DNA of 64,000 nucleotides from Actinomycetota bacterium (GTDB taxonomy: Bacteria; Actinomycetota; Thermoleophilia; Solirubrobacterales; 70-9): positions 1-64,000 of the forward strand of contig JAFDWB010000079.1 in assembly GCA_018268675.1 (NCBI GenBank), read 5' to 3'. The translations under genes and the position numbers were made by a program. Below the pieces are notes generated by a model. It made no database searches and was not told the DNA's origin. It was given only the letters and a program-made list of their open reading frames with translations. Below, one piece after another: positions 9,051 to 18,375 of this stretch. The first letter of the stretch is position 1. Every line of letters begins with the position of its first letter.

Positions 9051-10272
9051 CCGCGAGGTCGATTTCCTCCTCGTCGGCGGCGGCATGGCCGGCGCGAGCT
9101 GCGCCGCCGAGCTGCGCAAGCAGGGGGCGGAGGGGTCGATCCTGCTGGTCGGGCGGGAGCCCGAACCGCCCTACGAACGCCCGCCGCTCTCGAAGGAGTA
9201 CCTGCGCGGGGACTCCGAGCGCGCCGAAGCCTACGTCAACGAGCCCTCCTGGTACGAGGAGAACGCGGTCGAGCTGGCGACCGGGAAGAACGTGATGGCG
9301 ATCGACGCCGAGGGGCGGACGGCGAAGGTCCAGGGTGGCGAAGAGGTCGCCTTCGGCCAGGCGCTGCTGGCGACGGGGGCGAACGTCAACATCCTGCGCC
9401 TCGAGGGGGCCGAGAACGAGGGCATCCACTACCTGCGCGCCTACGGCAACGCCGACGCGATCCGCGCCGACGCGGCGGGCGCGAAGCGGGTCGTCCTGGT
9501 CGGCGGCAGCTACATCGCCGCCGAGGTCGCCGCGTCGCTGGCGGAAGCGGGCGCCGACTGCACGATGGTGGGGCTGGAGGAGGTGGCGCTCTCGCGCACC
9601 TTCGGCGAGGACGCGGGGCGCTTCTTCCAGGAGGGGCTCGAAGCGCACGGCATCACCTATGTGGGCGGCGAATCGGCGAGCGCCTTCGAGGGCGACGGCC
9701 GGGTGAGCGCGGTGGTGACCGAGAGCGGCCGGGGCTTCGAGTGCGACCTGGTCGTGGTCGGGGCGGGGGTGAAACCGGACGTGATGCTCGCCCAGCGCGC
9801 CGGTCTCGAGGTCGACGACGGCATCGTCTGCGACTCGAAGCTCCGCGCCTCGGCGCCCGGGATCTACGCCGCCGGCGACGTCTGCAGCTACGAGAGCGTC
9901 GTCCACGGGCGGCGGATCCGGGTCGAGCACTGGGACGTGTCGATGCAGCAGGGCATGCACGTCGCCCGCAACATGCTCGGTGCGGACGCCGACTACGACG
10001 TCGTCCCCTACTTCTTCAGCGACCTCGGCGACTGGGCGAGCCTCGAGTACGTCGGCCCGGCGGCCGACTGGGACGAGGAGATCTGGCGCGGCTCCCGCGC
10101 CACCGGCGAGTTCTCGGTCTGGTACCTGAAGGCCGGCAAGGTCGCCGGCTGCCTCAGCGTCGGCCGCTCCGAAGACCTCGCCGAGGCGCGGCGCCTGCTC
10201 GCCGAGGGCATCGACGTGTCGGGCGCCGCCGACTGGATCGCCGACGCCGACGCCGATCTGTCCGGGCTGTAG
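9043..10272 (+). CDS. FAD-dependent NAD(P)H oxidoreductase, ferredoxin/rubredoxin reductase type
   Basis: A 409-residue two-dinucleotide-fold flavoprotein. The FAD motif GGGMAGASCAAEL is near residues 10-22, PPYERPPLSKEYLRG is the family signature near 46, the NAD(P)H fold VVLVGGSYIAAEVA is near 151, and IYAAGDVCSY binds FAD phosphate/flavin near 275. The C-terminal 90 residues match the reductase C-terminal domain of ferredoxin reductases for oxygenases or P450s. No ferredoxin or oxygenase gene is adjacent, so the partner is unknown. GTG 9043 overlaps trkA by 8 bases. Confidence 0.9.
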   Translation: MADREVDFLLVGGGMAGASCAAELRKQGAEGSILLVGREPEPPYERPPLSKEYLRGDSERAEAYVNEPSWYEENAVELATGKNVMAIDAEGRTAKVQGGEEVAFGQALLATGANVNILRLEGAENEGIHYLRAYGNADAIRADAAGAKRVVLVGGSYIAAEVAASLAEAGADCTMVGLEEVALSRTFGEDAGRFFQEGLEAHGITYVGGESASAFEGDGRVSAVVTESGRGFECDLVVVGAGVKPDVMLAQRAGLEVDDGIVCDSKLRASAPGIYAAGDVCSYESVVHGRRIRVEHWDVSMQQGMHVARNMLGADADYDVVPYFFSDLGDWASLEYVGPAADWDEEIWRGSRATGEFSVWYLKAGKVAGCLSVGRSEDLAEARRLLAEGIDVSGAADWIADADADLSGL

Positions 10273-10660
10273 CGACGCGGCAAAGCTGGCGCCCGATGGG
10301 AAGGGACGGGCCGTCCCGGCCACGACCCTGGCGGACTGTGGCCGTGGCCGAGACGGCCGGGTCTGCGGGGAGAGGCGGAGAGGAAGGGCCCGCACGACGC
10401 ATCAGGACGCAGGTCGGGGGAATGGGAGGTCGTCACCGTTTCTCCCGTCTTCCCCATGCCTTCCCATTGGTCAGGACCTTGCTGTGGAGCGAAACTCTCT
10501 CTATGCGCCACTAAAGCTCCACAGGCGCCCCGTCCCCGCCGTCCGTGGCCTCCTTTCCGCACGGGACCGTGACTGAAGTCCGACTTCGTGACTTCCCTGT
10601 GCCCGCTCCCATACGAACCCCTCACGCGGCTCGGACGGCCGTTATCCTGCGGGTTCGCGT
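10273..10660. repeat. Hairpin cluster 1 (family C composite, reverse orientation)
   Basis: A gene-free 388 bases that hold, in order: a 16-bp inverted repeat with one mismatch (10309-10324 with 10343-10358); a 9-bp stem CTGTGGAGC/GCTCCACAG (10482-10490 with 10516-10524); and the core word GAAGTCCGACTTC at 10574-10586. Read on the minus strand, the sequence around the core aligns with the clusters at 39.2 kb and 63.1 kb (shared words GTGAGGGG and CGAAGTCGGACTTC). Short open frames here are not convincing genes. Confidence 0.65.
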
Positions 10661-10731
10661 TGCGCCCTGGTGTAATGGCAGCACGCCTCGCTCTGGACGA
10701 GGTAGTCGGGGTTCGAGTCCCTGGGGCGCAG
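10661..10731 (+). tRNA. tRNA-Gln (anticodon CTG)
   Basis: A 71-base cloverleaf. The acceptor arm TGCGCCC pairs with GGGCGCA at 10724-10730, followed by discriminator G. The D arm contains GTGTAATGGCAGCAC, typical of bacterial tRNA-Gln. The anticodon stem CCTCG/CGAGG encloses CTCTGGA with anticodon CTG, and the T arm is CGGGGTTCGAGTCCCTG. CCA is not encoded. Confidence 0.95.
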
Positions 10732-10764
10732 TGATCCGACGTCACTGCTAGCGTCGATTTTCGA

Positions 10765-11493
10765 ATGCGGGTGAAGTTCTTCGTCCTTGCCCTGCCGGCG
10801 CTGCTCGGCATCATGCTCGTGGCTGTCGGCTGCGGCGGTGGCGGCAGCTCGTCGACCACGACGGCGAAGAAGCCGAAGACGGAAACCAAGCCGCAGCTGA
10901 GCAAAGCCGAGTTCATCACCCAGGGCGACGCGATCTGCGCCGAGGTGAACACGGCGATCGGCTCGATCGGAGAATCGGCAGCCGAACCGGCCAGCCAGGC
11001 GAGCCAGACCGCGAAGCTCTACACCGGCATGGTCCAGAGCATCCAGCGCCTCGGCCACCCGAGCGAACCCGCCGGCTTCTCCGAATTCATGGGCGCCGCC
11101 GAACGGCTCGCGATGGTCGAGGGCGAAGTCAAAACCGCGGCCGACCAGCAAAACGAAGCCCTGCTCGAAGAAGCCTCTCAGGGGGCGGTCCCCGCGGTCG
11201 AAGAATTCCAGCAGCAGGCCGCCGTCTACGGCTTCGAAGAATGCAGCGAAGGCCCGCACGCCCCGGTCACCCGCGCCGAATCATCCGCCGGCGCCGAAGC
11301 CGCCCCGGAAGAAGAATCGGGCGGCGTCGAAGCGGCGCCGGAAGAAGAATTCGTCCCCGAAGAAGAAGCGGCGCCGGAAGAAGAATTCGCGCCCGAAGAA
11401 GAAGTCGCCCCCGAAACGGGCGGCGCGGGCGGCGAAATCGAAGAAACTCCGCAGGAACGGGCGCCCGAATCCGGCGGCATCGGCGCCGGCTGA
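10765..11493 (+). CDS. Putative lipoprotein with acidic PEEE-repeat tail
   Basis: A 242-residue exported protein. The signal peptide MRVKFFVLALPALLGIML is followed by the lipobox-like AVGC at residues 20-23, then a Gly/Ser/Thr linker, a helical domain of about 110 residues with two Cys (ICAEV, FEECSEG), and a tail from about residue 175 made of repeated PEEE units with intervening hydrophobics. The tail uses almost only GAA for Glu. Its last part (GGEIEETPQERAPESGGI) resembles the tail of the protein at 61323. No known family is recognised. The first half may be a periplasmic helical domain; function unknown. Confidence 0.8.
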   Translation: MRVKFFVLALPALLGIMLVAVGCGGGGSSSTTTAKKPKTETKPQLSKAEFITQGDAICAEVNTAIGSIGESAAEPASQASQTAKLYTGMVQSIQRLGHPSEPAGFSEFMGAAERLAMVEGEVKTAADQQNEALLEEASQGAVPAVEEFQQQAAVYGFEECSEGPHAPVTRAESSAGAEAAPEEESGGVEAAPEEEFVPEEEAAPEEEFAPEEEVAPETGGAGGEIEETPQERAPESGGIGAG

Positions 11494-11506
11494 TCCGGGC
11501 CGGCGG

Positions 11507-13405
11507 TCAGGCCGCCGCGTTCTCTTCCCAGGCTCCGTACAGCCGCGCGTACACGCCCTGGGCCGCGATCAGCTCCTCGTGGGTGCCCTGCTCGACGATC
11601 TCGCCGTGTTCGAGGACGACGATCTTGCCGGCCCGGCGGATGGTGGAGAGGCGGTGGGCGATGACGATCGCGGTGCGGCCGTGGAGGAGGCGCTCGAGGC
11701 CTTTCTCGATCGTCTTCTCGGTCCGCACGTCGACGTTCGAGGTCGCCTCGTCGAGGATCAGGATCCGGGGTTCGGCGAGGAGGGCGCGGGCGAAGGCCAC
11801 CAACTGGCGCTGGCCCGCCGAGAGTTGGATGCCGCGCTCGCCGACCTGGGTGTCGATCCCCTCCGGCAGCGCGGCGACGAACTCCGTCGCCCCGACCGTC
11901 GCGATCGCCTCCTCGATCTCCTCGAGGCTCGCCTCCGGCCGCCCGAAGGCGATGTTTTCCCGCACGCTGCCGCTGAACAGGAAGCCCTCCTGCGGCACGA
12001 TCCCGAGCTGGCGCCGCAGTGCCCGCTGCTGGACGCTCTTGAGGTCGTGGCCGTCGACCAGCACGCGCCCTTTCTGCGGGTCGTAGAAGCGCGCCACCAG
12101 CTTCGCGAAGGTCGACTTCCCCGCCCCGGTCGCGCCGACCAGCGCCAGCGTCTGCCCCGGCGGCACGTGCAGGTCGATGCCTTCCATCACCCAGGAGTCC
12201 CCGGGCACCGGGTCGGCCTCCGAGTAGGAGAACCAGACGTCCTCGAGCTCGATCTCGCCACGGATCGGCCCCGGGTCGATCGCCCCCGGCGCATCCACCA
12301 TGTCGGGCCGCGTGTCGAGCAGGTCGAAGATCTTGTCCAGCGCCGCCATCCCCTGCTGGTAGGTCGTGTAGAGCTGGGAGAGTTCCTGGATCGGTTCGAA
12401 GAACGTCGCCAGGTAGCCGACGAAGGAGACGATCACGCCGACTTCGATCGCCCCTTCGATCGCCTGCGAGCCGCCGTAGAGGAGGATCACCGAGGTCCCG
12501 ATCGCGGCCAGCAGTTCGACCGCCGGGAAGTAGGACGCGTTCAGGTAGACGGTCTTCATGTTGATCTGGCGGTTGGCCTCGTTCAGCGCCGTCATCTCGT
12601 CCACGTGGCGCGGCTCCTGGCCGAAGCTGCGCACCACCCGCACGCCGCTGAGGCTCTCCTGCAGGTAGGCGGTGACCGCCGCGATCCGCTCGCGCGTCGC
12701 CCGGTAGGCCCCCGCCGAGACGATCCGGAAGACGAAGCTCGCGATCGCCAGCAGCGGGAAGGTGAGGAAGGTGATCAGCGCCAGCTTCACGTCGAGCAGC
12801 AGCAGGATCACGATCACCCCGATCAGGGTCAGGCTGGAGGAGAAGATCGTCACCACGCCGGTGGTGACCAGCTGCTGGAGCGCTTCGACGTCGTTGGTCA
12901 TCCGCGAGATCAGCACGCCCGGGTTGTTGCGGGTGAAGAAGCCGATCGACATCGCCTGCAGGTGGGTGAAGATGCGCTCGCGCAGGTCCTGCAGGGCGCG
13001 GGTGCCGACCCAGCCGACCAGGTAGGTCTCGGCATAGGTGCCGACCGCGTAGAGGATCGAGACCGCGACGAAGGCGGCGACGATCCAGTCGAGCGCGCTC
13101 AGGTCGTTCGCCCGGATCCCGGCGTCGATCGCCCGCCCGGCGAGGAACGGCGGCGCCAGTCCGGCCCCGGTCTCGACCAGCAGCGCGACGAACATCAGCG
13201 CCATCCGCCCGCGGTAAGGGCGCAACAGGCCGATCATCCACCGCACCTTGCGCCCGCGCTGGTCCTGGCCGCGCACCAGCCGCCAGAGCGAGGCGAAGAG
13301 CAGGGCGACGTTGCCGAGCGGGCTCTGGACGCTCGACTCGGACGCGTCCTCCGCCCGCGCGGCGTCCACGTCGCGCCCCTCGTCCGCCTTCCGCGACCCC
13401 CTCAC
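11507..13405 (-). CDS. ABC exporter half-transporter (TMD-NBD), catalytic-glutamate subunit
   Basis: A 632-residue type IV ABC exporter half: about 60 N-terminal cytosolic residues, six helices (residues about 60-340) and an ATPase domain from about 380. The NBD has Walker A GATGAGKST, Walker B LILDEATSNVD with catalytic Glu, and H-loop AHRLST, but its signature is LSAGQ rather than LSGGQ. It pairs with the upstream half-transporter, overlapping it by 4 bases. The substrate is not predictable; lipids, peptides or drugs are usual for the family. Confidence 0.93.
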   Translation of the reverse strand: MRGSRKADEGRDVDAARAEDASESSVQSPLGNVALLFASLWRLVRGQDQRGRKVRWMIGLLRPYRGRMALMFVALLVETGAGLAPPFLAGRAIDAGIRANDLSALDWIVAAFVAVSILYAVGTYAETYLVGWVGTRALQDLRERIFTHLQAMSIGFFTRNNPGVLISRMTNDVEALQQLVTTGVVTIFSSSLTLIGVIVILLLLDVKLALITFLTFPLLAIASFVFRIVSAGAYRATRERIAAVTAYLQESLSGVRVVRSFGQEPRHVDEMTALNEANRQINMKTVYLNASYFPAVELLAAIGTSVILLYGGSQAIEGAIEVGVIVSFVGYLATFFEPIQELSQLYTTYQQGMAALDKIFDLLDTRPDMVDAPGAIDPGPIRGEIELEDVWFSYSEADPVPGDSWVMEGIDLHVPPGQTLALVGATGAGKSTFAKLVARFYDPQKGRVLVDGHDLKSVQQRALRRQLGIVPQEGFLFSGSVRENIAFGRPEASLEEIEEAIATVGATEFVAALPEGIDTQVGERGIQLSAGQRQLVAFARALLAEPRILILDEATSNVDVRTEKTIEKGLERLLHGRTAIVIAHRLSTIRRAGKIVVLEHGEIVEQGTHEELIAAQGVYARLYGAWEENAAA

Positions 13406-15198
13406 AACCGTGCCATCTCCTCGCGCTCCTCGAGGTCGCGCTGCAGGAACACCGAGTCGGCGAGGCCGTGCTCGGCGATCTCGCGGTAGAAGCTGCAGCC
13501 GTCCATCAGCTCCTCGTGGGTGCCGCGGTCGACCACCTCGCCGCGGTCGAGGACGATGATCTCGTCGGCCAGCGAGACCGTCGAGAGTCGGTGGGCGATG
13601 ATGAACGTCGTCCGCCCGGCCATCGCCTCGCGCAGCCCCGCTTTGATCTCCGCCTCGGTGGTCGCGTCGACCGAGGAGGTGGCGTCGTCGAGGATCAGGA
13701 TGCGCGGGTCGGCGAGCAGGGCGCGGGCGATCGCCACCCGCTGGCGTTGGCCGCCCGAGAGGGTGAGGCCGCGCTCGCCGACCCGGGTCTCGTAGGCGTC
13801 CGGCAGTTCCCGGATGAAGGAGTCGGCCTGGGCGAGGCGCGCCGCCGCTTCCACCTCCTCCCGGGTGGCCGAGGCGCGCGCGTAGGCGATGTTGTCGGCG
13901 ACGCTGGCGGAGAAGAGGAAGCTGTCGTCGGCGACGAAGGCGATCTCGCCGCGCAGCCGCTCCAGGTCGACGTCGCGGACGTCGACCCCGTCGACCGCGA
14001 CGCTCCCCGCGGTCGGGTCATACAGGCGGGCGATCAGCGCCACCAGGCTCGTCTTCCCGGACCCCGACGGACCGACCAGCGCCACCGTCCTCCCGGCGTC
14101 CACCGCCAGGGTCACGTCGTGCAGGGCGGGCACCGACTCGTGTTCTGACCCCGGCGCCGCGGCATAGCGCAGGGTCACGTCGCGCAGCTCCACCCGGCCG
14201 CCGCCGTCGGGCAGCTCGACCGGGTCGGGCGGGCTCTGGATCGTCGGTTCGCGGTCGATGATCTCGAACATCCGGTTGCCGGAGGCGACCGCGCGCTGGG
14301 CCATGCCCATCGCCACGCCGAGCATCCGCAGCGGCCCGGCGAGCATCACCAGGTAGGTGTAGAAGGCGGTGAAGTTGCCGAGGCTGAGGCTGCCTTCGAT
14401 CACCAGCCGACCGCCGACCAGCAGCACAAGCGCGATCCCGAGCTGGGGCAGGAGGCCGATCAGCGGGCTGAAGAAGGCCTGCAGGCGGGTCGAGTAGATC
14501 GACTGGTCGAAGACCCGTTTGACCACCCGCTGGAATCGGTGCAGCTGGAATTCCTCGCGCGCGAAGGCCTTCACGATGCGGATCCCGGAGACGTTCTCCT
14601 CCGCCTCCGCGGTCAGTTCGGCGACCCGCTGGGCGACCTCCTGGACGGCGGGGCGCGAGATCCGGTTGTAGCGCGAGGCGATCCAGACGACGAACGGGGC
14701 GGGGATCAGCGCCAGCGCCGCCAGGAACGGGTTGATGATGAACATCACGGTCGAGGCGAGGACGATCGTCAGCAGGTTCTGGGTGATGAAGACGAGCCCG
14801 TAGCCGAGGAAGAAGCGGATCGCCTGCAGGTCGACCGTCGCCCGCGACATCAGCTGGCCGGTCTGCTGGCTGTCGAAGAAGCCGAGCTCAAGCTTTTGCA
14901 GGTGCGCGTAGAAGAGCTGGCGCAGGTCGAATTCGACCGCCAGCGAGACCTTGCCGGCGACCAGGCGGCGGATCACGGTGAGGCCCATGCGCAGGATCGC
15001 GGCGCCGAGGATGGCCAACGCGAGCGGCAGGAGGTCGGGCTTGTTCCCGGCCTCGATCGCGTTCACCGCGCGGCCGACCAGCCACGGGATCAGCACCGTC
15101 ATCCCCATCGCCGCCCAGGCGAAGAGCAGCGAACCCCACAGCTGCGTCCGGTAAGGACGGAGGAAGCCCATCAGCCGTCGGTAGGTACGCATTCCCAC
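13402..15198 (-). CDS. ABC exporter half-transporter (TMD-NBD), degenerate-site subunit
   Basis: A 598-residue partner of the gene downstream on the minus strand. Six helices are followed by an NBD with Walker A GPSGSGKTS, canonical signature LSGGQRQR, H-loop AHRLST, and Walker B LILDDATSSVD where Asp replaces the catalytic Glu. Together with LSAGQ in the partner this defines one degenerate and one active ATP site, as in TM287/288-type heterodimers. The start is GTG 15198 or ATG 15192; neither has a clear ribosome site. It is the first gene of the two-gene operon. Confidence 0.93.
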   Translation of the reverse strand: MGMRTYRRLMGFLRPYRTQLWGSLLFAWAAMGMTVLIPWLVGRAVNAIEAGNKPDLLPLALAILGAAILRMGLTVIRRLVAGKVSLAVEFDLRQLFYAHLQKLELGFFDSQQTGQLMSRATVDLQAIRFFLGYGLVFITQNLLTIVLASTVMFIINPFLAALALIPAPFVVWIASRYNRISRPAVQEVAQRVAELTAEAEENVSGIRIVKAFAREEFQLHRFQRVVKRVFDQSIYSTRLQAFFSPLIGLLPQLGIALVLLVGGRLVIEGSLSLGNFTAFYTYLVMLAGPLRMLGVAMGMAQRAVASGNRMFEIIDREPTIQSPPDPVELPDGGGRVELRDVTLRYAAAPGSEHESVPALHDVTLAVDAGRTVALVGPSGSGKTSLVALIARLYDPTAGSVAVDGVDVRDVDLERLRGEIAFVADDSFLFSASVADNIAYARASATREEVEAAARLAQADSFIRELPDAYETRVGERGLTLSGGQRQRVAIARALLADPRILILDDATSSVDATTEAEIKAGLREAMAGRTTFIIAHRLSTVSLADEIIVLDRGEVVDRGTHEELMDGCSFYREIAEHGLADSVFLQRDLEEREEMARL

Positions 15199-15223
15199 CG
15201 ACTATACAAAGTGAAGTTTTGGG

Positions 15224-15865
15224 CTAACGAGGGTTTTCGGCGGCCTTTGAGCTGGAGACCTTGCCCGCTGCGCACTTTTTCGCGTGGTGGCCGGGGCGCT
15301 GGAGGATCTGGAAGTTGGTCACCGCGTGGAAGGGGAGCGTCGCGAGGTTGTTCTGCGCCAGGCTGACGGTCAGCCGGTAGAAGCCCGGCGGCAGCCCGTG
15401 GTAGAAGATCTCCGGCTGCGTCGCCGGGGAGACCTTGCCGGTGGTCCCGAGTTCTTCGGCGAGGATGCCGTTCGGGCCGGAATAGCGGGGAAAGTCCATC
15501 GAGGCGCCCTTCAGGCGTTCGATGCCGCGCGGGCTGTTGAGCGCTTTGGCCAGCTTTTTCGGGTCGACGCAGTTGGGGACCCGGTTGAGGCTGAAGCGGA
15601 TCGCGCCCTCGCCGAATTCCGGCTCCTGGCCGAAGCGCTGCGGCGCCAGCTGGAAGTTTTCGAGCCCCAGCTTGACCACCACCGCGTGGTTGGCCTGCAC
15701 CTCGCCGTTGCGCGGCGAGATGATCGAGACCACGGGTTCGCCCGGCGCCGCTCCACCGGACGCCTGCGCGTGTTCGGTGTTATCGGTGCCGCCGAATACG
15801 ATCGCGGCCGCGACGATGGCGCCGGTCACGATCAGCGCCGCGAACGTTGCTTTCCTCAGCCGCAT
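15224..15865 (-). CDS. Secreted/anchored protein of unknown function
   Basis: A 213-residue protein with an N-terminal signal or anchor (KATFAALIVTGAIVAAAIVFG, residues 5-25). The rest looks beta-rich and Ig-like: PVVSIISPRNGEVQ near residue 44 resembles the opening of bacterial Ig-like/CHRD-type modules, and GLPPGFYRLTVSL near 158 a closing strand. Two Cys (CVDP and KKCAAG) could form a disulphide. It lies in the same orientation as the ABC pair, 25 bases upstream of it. Function unknown. Confidence 0.7.
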   Translation of the reverse strand: MRLRKATFAALIVTGAIVAAAIVFGGTDNTEHAQASGGAAPGEPVVSIISPRNGEVQANHAVVVKLGLENFQLAPQRFGQEPEFGEGAIRFSLNRVPNCVDPKKLAKALNSPRGIERLKGASMDFPRYSGPNGILAEELGTTGKVSPATQPEIFYHGLPPGFYRLTVSLAQNNLATLPFHAVTNFQILQRPGHHAKKCAAGKVSSSKAAENPR

Positions 15866-18294
15866 GCGACCCGAACATTACGCGTAACTTCCCCAAGACC
15901 ATCGCCTTGACCGCGACGCTCTGGCTGCTGCTGGCCGGAGCGGCCTCCGCCGACCCCGCCGCGAACGTCGACGTGTTCGCCGGGACGATGCCCGGACCGC
16001 AGACCTTCGGCGGCGGCCACAACTTCCCCGGCGCGACCACGCCGTTCGGGATGGTCCAGTGGAGCCCCGACACGACGCCCGCGGCGCCCAACTCGGGCGG
16101 CTACGACTATCGCCAGCACCACATCTCCGGCTTCAGCCTCACCCACCTGAGCGGGGCGGGGTGCGCGGTCTACGGCGACTTCCCCTTCCTGCCGACCACC
16201 GAGCCGCTCGAACAGTCGCCCGCACCGGAAGCCGGCAAGGGCCTCGCGGGGATCTTCGAGCCGGGCTTCTCCCACGGCAGCGAGCACGGCGAACCGGGGT
16301 ACTACTCGGTGCGGCTGCGGCCGCAGCACGGCGGCGCGATCGGGGCGGCGCTGACGGCGACGACGCGGACCGGCTTCGCCCAGTTCACCTTTCCCGCCAA
16401 CCCCCACGCGAGCGTCCTGATCAACGCCGGCGGCAGCGCCCAGCCCGACAACGAAGCCGCCGTCCAGCTCAACCCGGCCGCCCGCGAAATCACCGGCAGC
16501 GCCTCGAGCGGCCTCTTCTGCGGCCAGCGCCCGCGCTACAAGGTCTACTTCGCGGCCCGCTTCAACCGCGGCTTCGCCGCCTCGGGGACCTGGACCGAAG
16601 GGAAGCTGGAACCCGGCAGCGAAGCGGCCTCCGACACCCAGGCGCCGGCGCAGAACCCCACCGTCTCGGCGCGCGCGGGCGCCTACGCGACCTTCGACAC
16701 GACCAAGAACCGCACCGTCTCGGTGCGGGTCGGCATCTCCTTCGTCAGCGTCGCCGGCGCCCAGGCCGCGCTCGCCGCCGAAAGCGAAGGCCGCTCGTTC
16801 GGCGCGATCCGCGCCGCGGCGCACCAGCGCTGGGACCGGGCGCTCGGCAAGATCAACGTGCGGGGCGGCTCCGCGACCGACATCCGCACCTTCTACACGG
16901 CGCTCTACCACGCGCTGCTCGCGCCGCGCACCTTCAACGACGTCGGCGGCGACTACGTCGGCATGAACGGCGCGGTCTACCGGGCCCGGGGCCGCACCCA
17001 GTACGCGGACTTCTCCGGCTGGGACATCTACCGCACCGAGATCCCGCTGCTGGCGCTGATCGAACCGCGGCGCGCCTCCGACATGGTCCAGTCGCTCCTC
17101 GCCGACGCCGAACAGTCCGGCTGCCTGCCGCGCTGGCCCTACGCGAACGGGCAGTCGATGGCGATGGTCGGCGACTCCGCCGACCCGATCATCGCCGCCG
17201 CCTCGGCCTTCGGCGCCAACCACTTCGACCAGGCCGGGGCGCTGGCGGCGATGTTGCGCGGGGCGACCGCGTCCTGCGAAAGCCCGGGCGGCGAATACGT
17301 CGAGCGCCAGGGGCTCGCGTCCTACCTGCGGCTCGGTTGGGTGCCCTTCGACGAAGACGTCAACAAGCGCAACGCGAACTCGATCTACGGCAGCCCGACC
17401 GCGGTCTGGGGCTCGGCGGCGACGACGCTCGAGTACGCGATCGACGACTTCGCGATCGCCCAGTTCGCGGCCCGCAGCGGGGTGAAGATGGGCGGCATCG
17501 TCGGCGCCGGCGAACCGGGATCCACCTACGCCGAATTCATCCGCCGCTCGGCCAACTGGCGCAACCTCTTCAACCCCGAAAGCGGCTACATCGAGCCGCG
17601 CTTCTCCAGCGGCGCCTTCCCCAATCCCTACAGCGTGCTCGAAGGCGGCGGCTTCGTCGAGGGCAACGCCGCCCAGTACACCTGGATGGTGCCGCAGGAC
17701 CCGGCCGGGCTCTTCCGGCTGATGGGCGGCTCGACCAAGGCCGCGAGCCGGCTCGACGGTTTCCTGCGGGTGCTGAACGCGAGCGCCGACGGGACCCACA
17801 CCGACCACGCCCTGCTCGGCAACGAGCCGACCCTCGAGACCCCCTGGCTATACGACTGGATGCGGCGCCCGTGGAGGACCCAGGAAGCGGTGCGCCGCGC
17901 GCTTCGCCTCTACAGCCCGACCCCGGCCGGCTACCCCGGCAACGACGACCTCGGGACGCTCTCGGCCTGGTACGTCTTCAGCGCGCTGGGGATGTACCCG
18001 GCGCAGCCCGGGACCGGGACCCTGGCGCTCGGCAGCCCGCTGTTCGAACGCGCCGAAATGAGCCTCGCGAACGGGCGCAGGCTGACGGTCACGGGCGGCA
18101 AGCCCTACGTCTCCTCCCTCACCCTCAACGGCCGGCCGCACGAACGCCCCTGGGCCAGCGTCTGCGAAATCTCCGGCGGCGCCACCCTCGCCTTCAAGAC
18201 GAGCGCGCACGGGACCCGCTGGGCCGAAAAGGGCCAGCAGCCGCCGTCTTACGGTCCCAACACCGGGGCGCCGAAGAGCGGCTGTGCTCCGTGA
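15847..18294 (+). CDS. Glycoside hydrolase family 92, exported alpha-mannosidase
   Basis: An 815-residue (longest form) calcium-dependent exo-alpha-mannosidase. GH92 signatures include NFPGATTPFGMVQWSPDT near residue 61, FSGWDIYRTE near 391, GNEPTLETPWLYDW near 658 and GNDDLGTLSAWYVFSALG near 698. The hydrophobic segment LTATLWLLLAGAASA-DP is a signal peptide. The start is unclear: TTG 15847 overlaps the divergent gene by 19 bases, an in-frame ATT at 15877 would give a textbook signal peptide, and TTG 15907 is also possible. It probably trims alpha-linked mannose outside the cell. Confidence 0.92.
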   Translation: MLSSAACDPNITRNFPKTIALTATLWLLLAGAASADPAANVDVFAGTMPGPQTFGGGHNFPGATTPFGMVQWSPDTTPAAPNSGGYDYRQHHISGFSLTHLSGAGCAVYGDFPFLPTTEPLEQSPAPEAGKGLAGIFEPGFSHGSEHGEPGYYSVRLRPQHGGAIGAALTATTRTGFAQFTFPANPHASVLINAGGSAQPDNEAAVQLNPAAREITGSASSGLFCGQRPRYKVYFAARFNRGFAASGTWTEGKLEPGSEAASDTQAPAQNPTVSARAGAYATFDTTKNRTVSVRVGISFVSVAGAQAALAAESEGRSFGAIRAAAHQRWDRALGKINVRGGSATDIRTFYTALYHALLAPRTFNDVGGDYVGMNGAVYRARGRTQYADFSGWDIYRTEIPLLALIEPRRASDMVQSLLADAEQSGCLPRWPYANGQSMAMVGDSADPIIAAASAFGANHFDQAGALAAMLRGATASCESPGGEYVERQGLASYLRLGWVPFDEDVNKRNANSIYGSPTAVWGSAATTLEYAIDDFAIAQFAARSGVKMGGIVGAGEPGSTYAEFIRRSANWRNLFNPESGYIEPRFSSGAFPNPYSVLEGGGFVEGNAAQYTWMVPQDPAGLFRLMGGSTKAASRLDGFLRVLNASADGTHTDHALLGNEPTLETPWLYDWMRRPWRTQEAVRRALRLYSPTPAGYPGNDDLGTLSAWYVFSALGMYPAQPGTGTLALGSPLFERAEMSLANGRRLTVTGGKPYVSSLTLNGRPHERPWASVCEISGGATLAFKTSAHGTRWAEKGQQPPSYGPNTGAPKSGCAP

Positions 18295-18375
18295 CGTACG
18301 TCACTCGCAGGGCCCTTTAATCGCCGTTTAGGTACGGTTCAGGAGTCTCTCAGCCTGCGGGCGGAAGCTGCCTTC

